In this document: positions 1-6,236 of the stretch, in pieces
Numbering within the stretch: position 1 is the stretch's first letter
Layout: each line of letters begins with the position of its first letter
Assembly: GCA_900553635.1 (NCBI GenBank)
Contig: USDU01000042.1
Coordinates: 1 to 14,415 of the forward strand
DNA: 14,415 bases
Reading direction: 5' to 3'
Source of the DNA: an uncultured Lachnospiraceae bacterium
Lineage (GTDB): Bacteria > Bacillota_A > Clostridia > Lachnospirales > Lachnospiraceae
Program-made: the position numbers and the translations under genes
Notes under the pieces: model-generated
The model's database searches: none
The model's input: only the letters and a program-made list of their open reading frames with translations
Told to the model about the DNA's origin: nothing

Positions 1-466
1 AGCGACCGGTTTTGTTTTAAACCTTTTTAACACCCTTATGATTTCAATCCACGCTCCCGCGAAGGGAGCGACGGCTGACTTTTTCCGATTCGGGTATCAT
101 TGATAAATTTCAATCCACGCTCCCGCGAAGGGAGCGACATACCCGGTTCGGCGTGACTGCGGCGGTTCAGATATTTCAATCCACGCTCCCGCGAAGGGAG
201 CGACATGGGATAACCGTAATTTTAAGACCTTTAAGCCTATTTCAATCCACGCTCCCGCGAAGGGAGCGACGAAAAAGAGGGCGCTTCGTTTATCAAAAAT
301 GTTATTTCAATCCACGCTCCCGCGAAGGGAGCGACAGGCCATACCGTCGCAGTGAGCAAATAAACCATGATTTCAATCCACGCTCCCGCGAAGGGAGCGA
401 CAAAGTAACGAACCATTCCCAGGGATTCGAGCGGATTTCAATCCACGCTCCCGCGAAGGGAGCGAC
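1..466 (-). CRISPR. Type I-C CRISPR array, leader-proximal end (7 full repeats, truncated at left edge)
   Basis: Seven identical 32-bp repeats lie at 41-72, 107-138, 173-204, 239-270, 304-335, 370-401 and 435-466, and positions 1-6 are the last six bases of another, so the array continues off the window. In transcribed (minus) orientation the repeat starts GTCGCTCCC, has a TTCGC loop, and ends GGGAGCGTGGATTGAAAT. This is a classic type I-C repeat: a 7-bp stem followed by the 11-nt handle TGGATTGAAAT that Cas5c leaves on crRNAs. The seven spacers are 34, 34, 34, 34, 33, 34 and 33 nt. The leader lies on the right, between array and cas2, so the youngest spacer should be 402-434. No repeat is degenerate, as expected at the leader end. 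Spacer targets cannot be identified from the window. Confidence 0.99.
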
Positions 467-630
467 AGCAATTTTTACCCAAAATCTTATCTGATTCTCG
501 GCAAAAATTGTTTAAAACTTTTAAAATCATTAAACATTTCGATTTTCAGAACATATTTAAACATTCCATGACTTATTTTCAGGTGCGAATCCCTCCGTCC
601 ATTTATGTGTCATTGGCTTTCGCACCGAAC
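467..630 (-). promoter_or_regulatory. CRISPR leader
   Basis: This is the 164-bp non-coding stretch between the cas2 stop and the first repeat. It should carry the pre-crRNA promoter and the sequences Cas1-Cas2 uses to insert spacers. The array-proximal half (467-565) is very A+T-rich. It holds two related modules: TAAACATT at 531-538 and 558-565, and ATTTTCAG at 542-549 and 575-582. The cas2-proximal part holds an inverted repeat (582-589/619-626). A TAAGAT at 484-489 (minus strand) could be a -10 element, but I see no convincing -35 at the right distance, so the promoter is not assigned. Confidence 0.85.
582..626 (-). repeat. Inverted repeat in the leader, just after cas2
   Basis: GGTGCGAA at 582-589 and TTCGCACC at 619-626 are a perfect 8-bp inverted repeat enclosing 29 nt. 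It starts 4 nt beyond the cas2 stop codon. There is no U-tract after it in either direction, so it is not an ordinary terminator. From memory, a similar GGTGCGAA...TTCGCACC block occurs at the leader start of other type I-C arrays, which points to a conserved leader element acting in adaptation or at the cas2 mRNA 3' end. That link is recollection, not something computed here. Confidence 0.7.
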
Positions 631-921
631 TTATAAAATAAGCGTCTGATCTGCAGCAATCCCTCTGTCTACTCCAATATGTTCTATCTTCGTTTGATAT
701 TTGTTTCCTAAATAATAAATACGAAGACTATCCTTCTCTGGATCAATAATATCCGCAAGGATTGCTTTCAAGGTAATACTCTGTGCATTATCCAGGAGGC
801 ACTCAAATACCGAATTTTGCACTCTTCTGCCATAATTGACACACTGCTTTGCGACTTTCCGCAGCCTTGTCTTTCCGGCCGCATTTTCGGTATTCACATC
901 ATACGTAATTAATACTAACAT
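631..921 (-). CDS. cas2: CRISPR-associated endonuclease Cas2 (type I-C)
   Basis: Small 96-residue protein beginning MLVLITYDVNTE. This is the beta-1 strand of the ferredoxin fold with the conserved Asp (D8, in TYDV) expected of Cas2. The middle RRVQNSVFECLL is the family's RxxQxSVFE block. Cas2 dimerises and bridges two Cas1 dimers to integrate new spacers at the leader end. The reading frame stays open upstream to 1077, but that part overlaps cas1 and does not resemble Cas2. The ATG at 921 has a GAGGTG Shine-Dalgarno four bases upstream, overlapping the cas1 stop, and gives the normal family length. It follows cas1 by 8 bp and ends next to the leader, so it is the last gene of the operon. 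Confidence 0.96.
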   Translation of the reverse strand: MLVLITYDVNTENAAGKTRLRKVAKQCVNYGRRVQNSVFECLLDNAQSITLKAILADIIDPEKDSLRIYYLGNKYQTKIEHIGVDRGIAADQTLIL

Positions 922-929
922 TCCACACC

Positions 930-1961
930 TCATTTCCACAGAAAAACCGGATAGCCATCCAAATCGCCACGCAAAAAACGTGCCAGCAACATTGCCTGAA
1001 CATAAGGAACCATTCCCCACTCCACCTTTTCCTGTAAAAACGGATGCGTTATGAACTCCTTTTTTCTGTTCTGCCATTCCGTCAATATCAATCTGCGTCC
1101 ATTGTCATCAAGAAGTACCGCACCGTTTTCCTTCTGTGTAAAATTTTTGCCTGTAATCATTTTCTTATTCACTAACGACAACACAAACCGATCTGCCAGA
1201 ACTGCCCTGAGTTCTTCCATCATATCCAGTGCTAACGAAACTCTGCCGGGCCGTTCTGTATGAAGGTAACCGACACAGGGATCCAGCCCTACACTTTCCA
1301 GTGCAGACGTCTCCATATTGGTCAGCAATGTATAAACAAATGACAGCATTGCATTCATCTTGTCCATAGGCGGTCTTCTATTCCTGCCCTGAAACGTAAA
1401 ATCCTTTTTCTGCTGCAAGATCAGCTCGTCAAATACTCCAAAGTAAATGCTGGCCGCTTCTCCTTCATATCCTCTGAGTTCGTCCTTTGATGTACTGCTC
1501 CGAATCATCGCAATAGAATTTTTTAACAGTTCAGACGCCTTTTTTACACGCTCCGCATCTATCTGCATAGCGTGATCCCGAATAGCCCGCTCCAGAACCC
1601 AGCGCGCATTATGTACCTTTCCCAGAATGCAACTCTTAGCAATCTCCAGCGCGATTGTATCGTCGTTACTGCTCTCGTACTGCTGCTTACGCAGAACTAC
1701 ATTTCCCCGTGTTTTTCCTGTAACGCGCGCCAGGAATTTCCCCTGAGGAGTCATATAGCACAGGGAAATATTTTTTTCTGCGCAGGCGCCCATAAGCGCC
1801 GGACTGGTTCCACGATAACCAAAGGATACAATTCCTTCCAGATTATGCAACGGGACTCTTCCCAGTTCGCTTTCCTTCTCATAAATAACAATATTCTCGC
1901 CGTCCAATGACAGATAACTGTTTTCGGAAGTAACATATAACGTATTCAATAATTTTTTCAT
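930..1961 (-). CDS. cas1: CRISPR-associated endonuclease/integrase Cas1 (type I-C)
   Basis: 343-residue Cas1 starting MKKLLNTLYVTSE, the usual type I-C beginning. The N-terminal beta domain (about 1-90) is followed by the helical catalytic domain. The three metal ligands are visible as E166 (GYEGEAA), H234 (GYLH) and D246 (SLALDMMEE), so the integrase should be active. The frame extends upstream to 2060, but that segment overlaps cas4. The ATG at 1961 overlaps the cas4 TGA as ATGA, which indicates translational coupling. With Cas2 it forms the spacer-integration complex; the adjacent Cas4 sets PAM choice and orientation in type I-C. Confidence 0.97.
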   Translation of the reverse strand: MKKLLNTLYVTSENSYLSLDGENIVIYEKESELGRVPLHNLEGIVSFGYRGTSPALMGACAEKNISLCYMTPQGKFLARVTGKTRGNVVLRKQQYESSNDDTIALEIAKSCILGKVHNARWVLERAIRDHAMQIDAERVKKASELLKNSIAMIRSSTSKDELRGYEGEAASIYFGVFDELILQQKKDFTFQGRNRRPPMDKMNAMLSFVYTLLTNMETSALESVGLDPCVGYLHTERPGRVSLALDMMEELRAVLADRFVLSLVNKKMITGKNFTQKENGAVLLDDNGRRLILTEWQNRKKEFITHPFLQEKVEWGMVPYVQAMLLARFLRGDLDGYPVFLWK

Positions 1962-2623
1962 ACGTCTTCCTCCATAAGCGCCTGGGCCAGATACATTTTC
2001 ACAGAACCGTTTTTTCCAAGTTTTGGAAGGCATACATCTTTCAGCGAGCATGCTGTACATTTCTTGCCCGGTTTTACCTTCGGCGTATACCGTCGCTTAT
2101 AATATTGATGCATCTCCTGAAACATTTCTTTTACTTCATTGCGGAGCTCTTCCGTTATTTCCACAGGTTCACGCCGTCTTGTTTCCCCGTAGAACAAAGC
2201 CCCCTCTGAAATATGCGTGGAAAGCATTTCCTCCAGGCACATTGCCTGTGCGGTCAGCTGCAATCTGTCTTCTTCCGTAATTTTAGGCTTTCCTTTTTTG
2301 TATTCTATCGGATAAACAGAAAAATTGCCTCGATGTCCATACAGGCGAATTCCCTCCTCACATCGGTGAAACTCTACTACGTCGCATTCACCAGTGACGC
2401 CCATTTTTCTGGACGCCACCGGCATAGCCCGCGCAATGATGATATCTTTTCGTTTTTCTGTAAGATAGGGATCGTGTACTTTTTTATGCATCAATTCACC
2501 AATGACTGTGTGTTCATTCTCTGCCCACTGCTGTTCTATGTGAATCAACGCCCACTGCCTTTTACAGAACCTGAAATGCTGAATTCCGGATATCATAAGA
2601 TAATCGTCTTCTGTGTATTCCAT
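1958..2623 (-). CDS. cas4: CRISPR-associated exonuclease Cas4 (type I-C, RecB-like, Fe-S)
   Basis: 221-residue RecB-family nuclease. Four cysteines, C20 near the N-terminus and C189, C192 and C198 in the C-terminal CTACSLKDVC cluster, are the expected [4Fe-4S] ligands. Nuclease residues are visible as D81 (GECDVVEF) and E107/K109 (PIEYKKG), with Q residues at 122-126 in the following helix. Cas4 trims prespacers at the PAM before Cas1-Cas2 integration. Start choice: ATG at 2623 shares one base with the cas7 stop (TGATG) and has an AGAAGGA ribosome site seven bases upstream. A TTG one codon earlier (2626) is in frame but is spaced less well. The 3' end overlaps cas1 by 4 bp. Confidence 0.95.
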   Translation of the reverse strand: MEYTEDDYLMISGIQHFRFCKRQWALIHIEQQWAENEHTVIGELMHKKVHDPYLTEKRKDIIIARAMPVASRKMGVTGECDVVEFHRCEEGIRLYGHRGNFSVYPIEYKKGKPKITEEDRLQLTAQAMCLEEMLSTHISEGALFYGETRRREPVEITEELRNEVKEMFQEMHQYYKRRYTPKVKPGKKCTACSLKDVCLPKLGKNGSVKMYLAQALMEEDV

Positions 2624-3534
2624 CAATTTATCCTTCTTAATTCTACGGAATCAGGAATCTGTTCTTTGTGAACCGTTACGATATAATCCTGATATTTTCT
2701 GGGGTATTCCACATCTTCCTTTCTCTTTACTTCTACCGCGTCGAATAATTTGTACGCCGGACAATCTCCCAATTCCTTACTGTGCTTAAAGACAATCAAC
2801 TCCCGTACTGCCATATTTCCCCTTGCAGCAGAATGATCTATTTCAAACATATTGAGAATTGCTTCCCACAACAGTTCCAGATCTTCTTCCGAAAAGCCGG
2901 TTACTTTTCGCGCCAGATTTGCGGAAATATATCCCTCTGCGCGATAAAGTCCATAAGGAACGATCGTCTTTCTGCCCATTTCTGTATTTTTGTTTTCCGC
3001 ATCTTTTTCAGTAGTGATAGCAACTCTCGTAATTGTCACCTCCTGACCGATAATCGGATCAACGCTGCGGGCGAAACCAATCTGAACAGGACCTCTTACC
3101 TGACCACAGTTCAAAGAGGCTTTGACAAAAGTAGTCATTACGGCTCCAAAAGTACGAATATCATAGAAATTCCGGCACATATAATCCTTCAGCTTAAGAT
3201 CTGCGTCCGGATCATCTTTCTTTAATTTCTTCAGTTCTTCCGTTACCTTTTTTTCCTCTGTTTCCCTGATTCCCAGATCTGCGCAGGCCTCTCTGTCACT
3301 GCGGTTCAAAGGTACAGACTCTTTGATGTAAATTTTATATCCCTGCGCATCCTCTTTTACTGTTTCCACATAATTGCGAATCTTGCGCTTCAGGCAAACA
3401 TCTGTTACCAGTCCCAGTCCACTCTCGGGATCGATTCTGGGCATATTGCCTGCGTCGGGGTCGCCATTTGGATTTCCATTTTCCACGTCAAATAATATCA
3501 CAAACTCGTATCTGTTTTTAATCGCTTCACTCAT
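2623..3534 (-). CDS. cas7: Cas7 (Csd2), Cascade backbone subunit, type I-C
   Basis: 303-residue RAMP protein. The N-terminus has FVILFDVENGNPNGDPD, the Csd2/Cas7 signature: a beta strand followed by the Asn/Gly/Asp-rich loop. Further on, YDIRTFGAVM and GQVRGPVQIGFARSVDPI are also typical of the Csd2 family. Six or seven copies polymerise along the crRNA spacer and form the Cascade backbone. The ATG directly abuts the cas8c stop (TAA then ATG), and the stop shares a base with the cas4 start. The protein should also assemble on the candidate regulatory pseudo-crRNA at 6134-6218. Confidence 0.97.
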   Translation of the reverse strand: MSEAIKNRYEFVILFDVENGNPNGDPDAGNMPRIDPESGLGLVTDVCLKRKIRNYVETVKEDAQGYKIYIKESVPLNRSDREACADLGIRETEEKKVTEELKKLKKDDPDADLKLKDYMCRNFYDIRTFGAVMTTFVKASLNCGQVRGPVQIGFARSVDPIIGQEVTITRVAITTEKDAENKNTEMGRKTIVPYGLYRAEGYISANLARKVTGFSEEDLELLWEAILNMFEIDHSAARGNMAVRELIVFKHSKELGDCPAYKLFDAVEVKRKEDVEYPRKYQDYIVTVHKEQIPDSVELRRIN

Positions 3535-3900
3535 TTATTTTTCCTCCCCTTTTTCATATCTCTTCTGCTGCTGATGATAGTAACCCAGCGTAAATTGTCC
3601 CTGCTGCTCCAATGATAACCGTTTTGGAAATTCCTCCAGTCTCCCCATGATATCTGTCAACTGTTTTTCATAATAAATTTTTGCGCCCCCTTTATCTCTT
3701 TCCAGCTTCTTGATATGACTGTTTTTCAGTTTGATCAACACCGGGAATACGCTTGCAGGTGTTGCACAGGCGGAATTAAAATACCGATCCCGGATTGTCG
3801 TTGTGATTGATGGATTTGCTTCTTTCTGTATTGCTTCCAGCAGGGAAAATAATCTTCCTAATACATAAGCTGTATCCGTGCATTCTTCCTTTAGTCCCAT
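3535..3900 (-). CDS. cas11c: Cas11c small Cascade subunit, internal in-frame start within cas8c
   Basis: Type I-C has no separate small-subunit gene. It is known to make Cas11 by internal initiation inside cas8c. Here an in-frame ATG at 3898-3900, starting MGLKEECTDTAYVLGRLF, is preceded by AAAGGAG (plus positions 3909-3915) at an 8-base spacing, a near-perfect ribosome site in the middle of a coding region. The product would be 121 residues, mainly helical, and matches the size known for Cas11c. Two copies would sit in the belly of Cascade and stabilise the displaced strand. The sequence evidence is the ribosome site plus the length; expression is inference. Confidence 0.85.
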   Translation of the reverse strand: MGLKEECTDTAYVLGRLFSLLEAIQKEANPSITTTIRDRYFNSACATPASVFPVLIKLKNSHIKKLERDKGGAKIYYEKQLTDIMGRLEEFPKRLSLEQQGQFTLGYYHQQQKRYEKGEEK

Positions 3901-5265
3901 AAATCTTTCTCCTTTCTTCCACCCATAGTTGCGATTCAGATATGCTTTGATAATAGCGGCTCTCCCCCATGTAATCTTGCCATTCTCTGCCCGTATGCGA
4001 ATCAAAGTATCTGTATAAAGACTTGCCGGATATCTGCTTCCTGACAGAATCGCCTGCAATACAAGCGACGACATATTTGAAATGGGTGTTTTATCTTTCG
4101 ACTTCTGGTTCACGGTCTCATTCAGCATATCGCGAATTCCCAAATAATCCTGCTCTGCCCAGGCCGGTTTTACAATGCTGAGCCGCTCATAATGTTCCGC
4201 AATATTCTGCAATATCTTCCCAAATGAATTCATGTAAAAAAATCGTACCGATAAGCGAGCCGCATTGGGCGCCAACGCCAGGATATAAAATTTCTGTTCC
4301 GGATCCATCTCTGCGTTTTCCAGATATACCTTCGTATCTTCTTTTAAACTATCAAAAATATCCTTTAATTTTTTTTGATTATCTTTGGTCGGTCTCAGGA
4401 TATCAAAAAAGCACTTCTGATATTCTTCTTTTCCGTTTTCTGCCCAGTACACCACCATGGCGTCGCCCAGAGAAAAGGTATAGTCTCTCTGTGTCAAAAG
4501 ATAATTTAATGCTGTCGTATAGGCAAATTCCGCATATTTCCCCACCGGTGCATTGTAGCTCTGTTCTTTTCCATAAGACTCAAATGCCGGGGCATTAAAA
4601 GATACCAATGCCGCTCCGCTGGACTGCGCGCCCGGAACCCCTTTGATCGCTTTATGGATTCGGGAAATTTCAGTTTTCCTACCTGTAACAAGACAAAGCC
4701 CCTTACGTTCACCATCGTCTTGCTCCCGGTACTGTTCCCAACACGCCCGGATTTCCTCGTCCTCCTGCGCCTCCTGTCCTTCTACGCTGAAAATCAGGTT
4801 TCCGCCTTCTGTCAACTTCTCCCAGTTTTCTCGAATAACCGGATGCTGTTCTGCTTTTTGCGGATCCCACTTCTCAAAATAGGCCAAAATCGCGCGGGCT
4901 ATTTCTCCCTGTGCGTTTTTCAACACGCTCCGGTGCTTTTCTCTTGTGGCCTGAAAGCAATCAATAACACGCTGATTTGTTCCCTGCACATCAATTCCCA
5001 GCATATACTTGGAATTATCACACAGAAAATTAGCTGACACACCAGAAGAACGCGTCACCATTTCCGGGACAATCAGAGAAGCTGGTGCCCAGACGGTCTT
5101 TTTACCACGCATTTCTTCTATCTTCCGCGAAGTAACACCCAGAACGTCTCCATTTTTTGACAAATCAAGTTCGTATGACACTTTGGCCTGACACCAGCCC
5201 AGCCCGGATACTTTTCCCTGTCTTTCCAGATTCTCATATTGTTTTACCAATGCCTGCAAGATCAT
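3535..5265 (-). CDS. cas8c: Cas8c (Csd1), large Cascade subunit, type I-C
   Basis: 576-residue Cas8c/Csd1 beginning MILQALVKQYENLERQG, the usual family N-terminus, followed by conserved-looking blocks GLGWCQAKVSYEL and the SNMSSLVLQAILSGSRYPASL region in the second half. Cas8c recognises the TTC PAM and recruits Cas3. The frame opens at 5280, but the ATG at 5265 overlaps the cas5c TGA as ATGA and has GAGGTG five bases upstream, so I take it as the start. The last 121 codons are also read from an internal start as Cas11c (separate entry). No frameshift or truncation is seen. Confidence 0.96.
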   Translation of the reverse strand: MILQALVKQYENLERQGKVSGLGWCQAKVSYELDLSKNGDVLGVTSRKIEEMRGKKTVWAPASLIVPEMVTRSSGVSANFLCDNSKYMLGIDVQGTNQRVIDCFQATREKHRSVLKNAQGEIARAILAYFEKWDPQKAEQHPVIRENWEKLTEGGNLIFSVEGQEAQEDEEIRACWEQYREQDDGERKGLCLVTGRKTEISRIHKAIKGVPGAQSSGAALVSFNAPAFESYGKEQSYNAPVGKYAEFAYTTALNYLLTQRDYTFSLGDAMVVYWAENGKEEYQKCFFDILRPTKDNQKKLKDIFDSLKEDTKVYLENAEMDPEQKFYILALAPNAARLSVRFFYMNSFGKILQNIAEHYERLSIVKPAWAEQDYLGIRDMLNETVNQKSKDKTPISNMSSLVLQAILSGSRYPASLYTDTLIRIRAENGKITWGRAAIIKAYLNRNYGWKKGERFMGLKEECTDTAYVLGRLFSLLEAIQKEANPSITTTIRDRYFNSACATPASVFPVLIKLKNSHIKKLERDKGGAKIYYEKQLTDIMGRLEEFPKRLSLEQQGQFTLGYYHQQQKRYEKGEEK

Positions 5266-5924
5266 CGTAACACCTCGCATTCTCTTAAATCTATCACACC
5301 GTGACGCATAACCGCATGGAAAAACATGGGCTGAATATTTTCCGGATCGCTGTAATCCATATCGTATAACATAAGTCCCAAATCTTTTTCCGGCACTTCA
5401 TCATAAGCGGTATGGATCTCTTCTTCCTCGCAGAGAGCGAAATTCGCCGGAAATTCTCTGCATCCGAGGCACGGCATATGGAAGCACTCTCCCCTTCGCA
5501 ATCGCCGCATAATAATATCCTTAAATTTACCCGGATTATCCGACGCATTTGCCTTGTCTGTCATTTCAAAATGCGCCTCTATCACATAGGAAACATTACA
5601 CAACACCAGCGCTGCCCTCTGGACAATATCCTCTCTGGCGCTGATATACAACGGCTTGTCTGCGCCATTGTATGCCTGTAGCACACTGCTTGCCAGAATT
5701 TTGCTTTTTACTTCGTTCCGCCGTACACTTGTAAAACAAATAGGATTTTTCACATAGATTTTATCGATGACCCATCTCATACCTGGATGCCAATATACGG
5801 CGTCCAGGATGCCGCGGGCCGCCGAGGGGGTAATGACGTCATAGCTGTAGCGTTCTGTCTTAAGCTCCGGTCTTGAAAACAATGCGTAATCACCCCATAC
5901 ATGCACCTTTACTCCAATTCCCAT
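5262..5924 (-). CDS. cas5c: Cas5c (Cas5d), crRNA-processing endoribonuclease, type I-C
   Basis: 220-residue Cas5 of the catalytic type I-C kind, starting MGIGVKVHVWGDYALFSRPELK, with the family's PSAARGILDAVYWHP block (34-47). In type I-C there is no Cas6: Cas5c cuts pre-crRNA at the 3' base of the repeat hairpin and stays on the 11-nt handle. Y44 and H118 are candidates for the active-site Tyr and His of the family, by position only. A further ATG at 5945 lacks a ribosome site, whereas the ATG at 5924 has AAGGTG about eight bases upstream, so I chose 5924. It is the first gene of the cas5c-cas2 operon and overlaps cas8c by 4 bp. About 90 nt of 5' UTR precedes it. Confidence 0.95.
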   Translation of the reverse strand: MGIGVKVHVWGDYALFSRPELKTERYSYDVITPSAARGILDAVYWHPGMRWVIDKIYVKNPICFTSVRRNEVKSKILASSVLQAYNGADKPLYISAREDIVQRAALVLCNVSYVIEAHFEMTDKANASDNPGKFKDIIMRRLRRGECFHMPCLGCREFPANFALCEEEEIHTAYDEVPEKDLGLMLYDMDYSDPENIQPMFFHAVMRHGVIDLRECEVLR

Positions 5925-6020
5925 TTTATTTTCACCTTCTTTCATCGTTAAACTATTACTCTCATCTACAGTATCTGCGAGATAACGTTATATTTTGTTC
6001 TCCATTTATCTGATAATTAG

Positions 6021-6049
6021 ACTGTATCACATTTATTTCATAATTGCAA
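6021..6049 (-). promoter_or_regulatory. Promoter of the cas5c-cas8c-cas7-cas4-cas1-cas2 operon
   Basis: On the minus strand TTGCAA (6044-6049), a 17-base spacer and TACAGT (6021-6026) form -35 and -10 boxes. TGA just before the -10 makes it an extended -10. Start would be near 6014, about 90 nt before cas5c. A second fit exists further upstream: TATAAT at 6074-6079 with TTCAAT at 6097-6102, spacing 17. Two small palindromes lie in the leader (5972-5984 TATCT-GCG-AGATA, and 5982-5991 ATAACGTTAT). Which promoter is used needs 5'-end mapping. Confidence 0.65.
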
Positions 6050-6055
6050 CAAGAA

Positions 6056-6085
6056 TATTGATTCGTGGAATAAATTATAATTGAA
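6056..6085 (-). promoter_or_regulatory. Predicted Cascade operator: partial protospacer with TTC PAM, matching the pseudo-spacer
   Basis: Read on the minus strand from 6085, TTC (6085-6083, the type I-C PAM) is followed by AATTATAATTT (6082-6072). This is identical to the first 11 bases of the pseudo-spacer at 6160-6170. Matching continues imperfectly: positions 13, 15-18, 20, 23-25 and 27 agree, for 21 of 27. Position 12, one of the mismatches, is one of the every-sixth flipped-out guide positions that type I Cascade tolerates. The site overlaps the upstream TATAAT (6074-6079) and lies just upstream of the -35 at 6044-6049. A full 34-bp protospacer would reach 6049. Partial pairing should allow binding without Cas3 cleavage. 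Confidence 0.75.
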
Positions 6086-6097
6086 ATATTTATTGCA

Positions 6098-6127
6098 TTG
6101 AATAATTCATTTCAGTTGTGATATACT
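6098..6127 (+). promoter_or_regulatory. Plus-strand promoter of the pseudo-crRNA
   Basis: TTGAAT (6098-6103), an 18-base spacer, and TATACT (6122-6127) preceded by TGA, an extended -10. Transcription would begin near 6134, which is exactly the first base of the degenerate repeat. This promoter points against the cas genes and serves no protein-coding gene. It lies 13 bp from the predicted Cascade site, so bound Cascade might also affect it. Confidence 0.75.
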
Positions 6128-6133
6128 GTATGT

Positions 6134-6234
6134 GTCAGGAAATTCCTGTGGATTGAAATAATTATAATTTTTGCCACAAGGCAAGAGCGGCGGTACACTT
6201 TTTTATGGTGTACCGCCGTTTCCATTCTTCCTTT
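6134..6234 (+). ncRNA. creR: Candidate CreR-type Cas-regulating pseudo-crRNA (degenerate repeat + pseudo-spacer)
   Basis: The RNA runs antisense to the cas genes in the gap between cas3 and cas5c. Its first 26 nt (6134-6159) mimic a type I-C repeat: GT, a hairpin CAGGA-AAT-TCCTG, then TGGATTGAAAT. The last 12 bases, GTGGATTGAAAT, match the array repeat exactly and include the whole 11-nt Cas5c handle. The stem is shortened from 7 bp with a 5-nt loop to 5 bp with a 3-nt loop, so the repeat falls from 32 to 26 nt. The pseudo-spacer starts at 6160. Guide-like pairing extends to about position 27 (6186), and the terminator stem begins at 6188. Its target is the cas5c promoter region at 6056-6085. 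The base before the guide is handle sequence (AAT), not a TTC PAM, so the locus itself is not a target. CreA/CreR RNAs with this layout are known from other type I and V loci. That this one guides Cascade to repress cas5c-cas2 is inference. No second RNA or toxin gene like creT is evident. Confidence 0.8.
6188..6234 (+). terminator. Intrinsic terminator of the pseudo-crRNA
   Basis: An 11-bp perfect stem, CGGCGGTACAC at 6188-6198 with GTGTACCGCCG at 6208-6218, encloses a 9-nt loop. On the plus strand it is followed by a pyrimidine/T-rich tail (6219-6234, TTTCCATTCTTCC then TTT). This suits termination of the plus-strand small RNA. On the minus strand the hairpin follows the cas3 stop by 18 bp but has no U-tract, so cas3 readthrough into cas5c cannot be excluded. 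Confidence 0.65.
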
Positions 6235-6236
6235 AT

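Noticed and set aside
7..40. Spacer resembling the leader (both contain T-rich TTTTAAAC-like runs)
   Set aside because: The similarity is low-complexity A/T sequence with gaps and mismatches and no clear PAM logic; not evidence for self-targeting.
153..494. Open reading frame of 113 codons on the plus strand
   Set aside because: It is the CRISPR array read as protein; the repeated FQSTLPRRER / FNPRSREGSD / ISIHAPAKGA blocks are the three frames of the repeat.
581..601. tRNA 3'-end-like stretch (GTGCGAATCCC then TCCGTCCA)
   Set aside because: The T-stem does not pair and there is no D-arm or anticodon arm upstream; it is better explained as part of the leader inverted repeat.
922..1077. N-terminal extension of cas2
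   Set aside because: It overlaps the conserved end of cas1, does not resemble Cas2, and the ATG at 921 has a good ribosome site.
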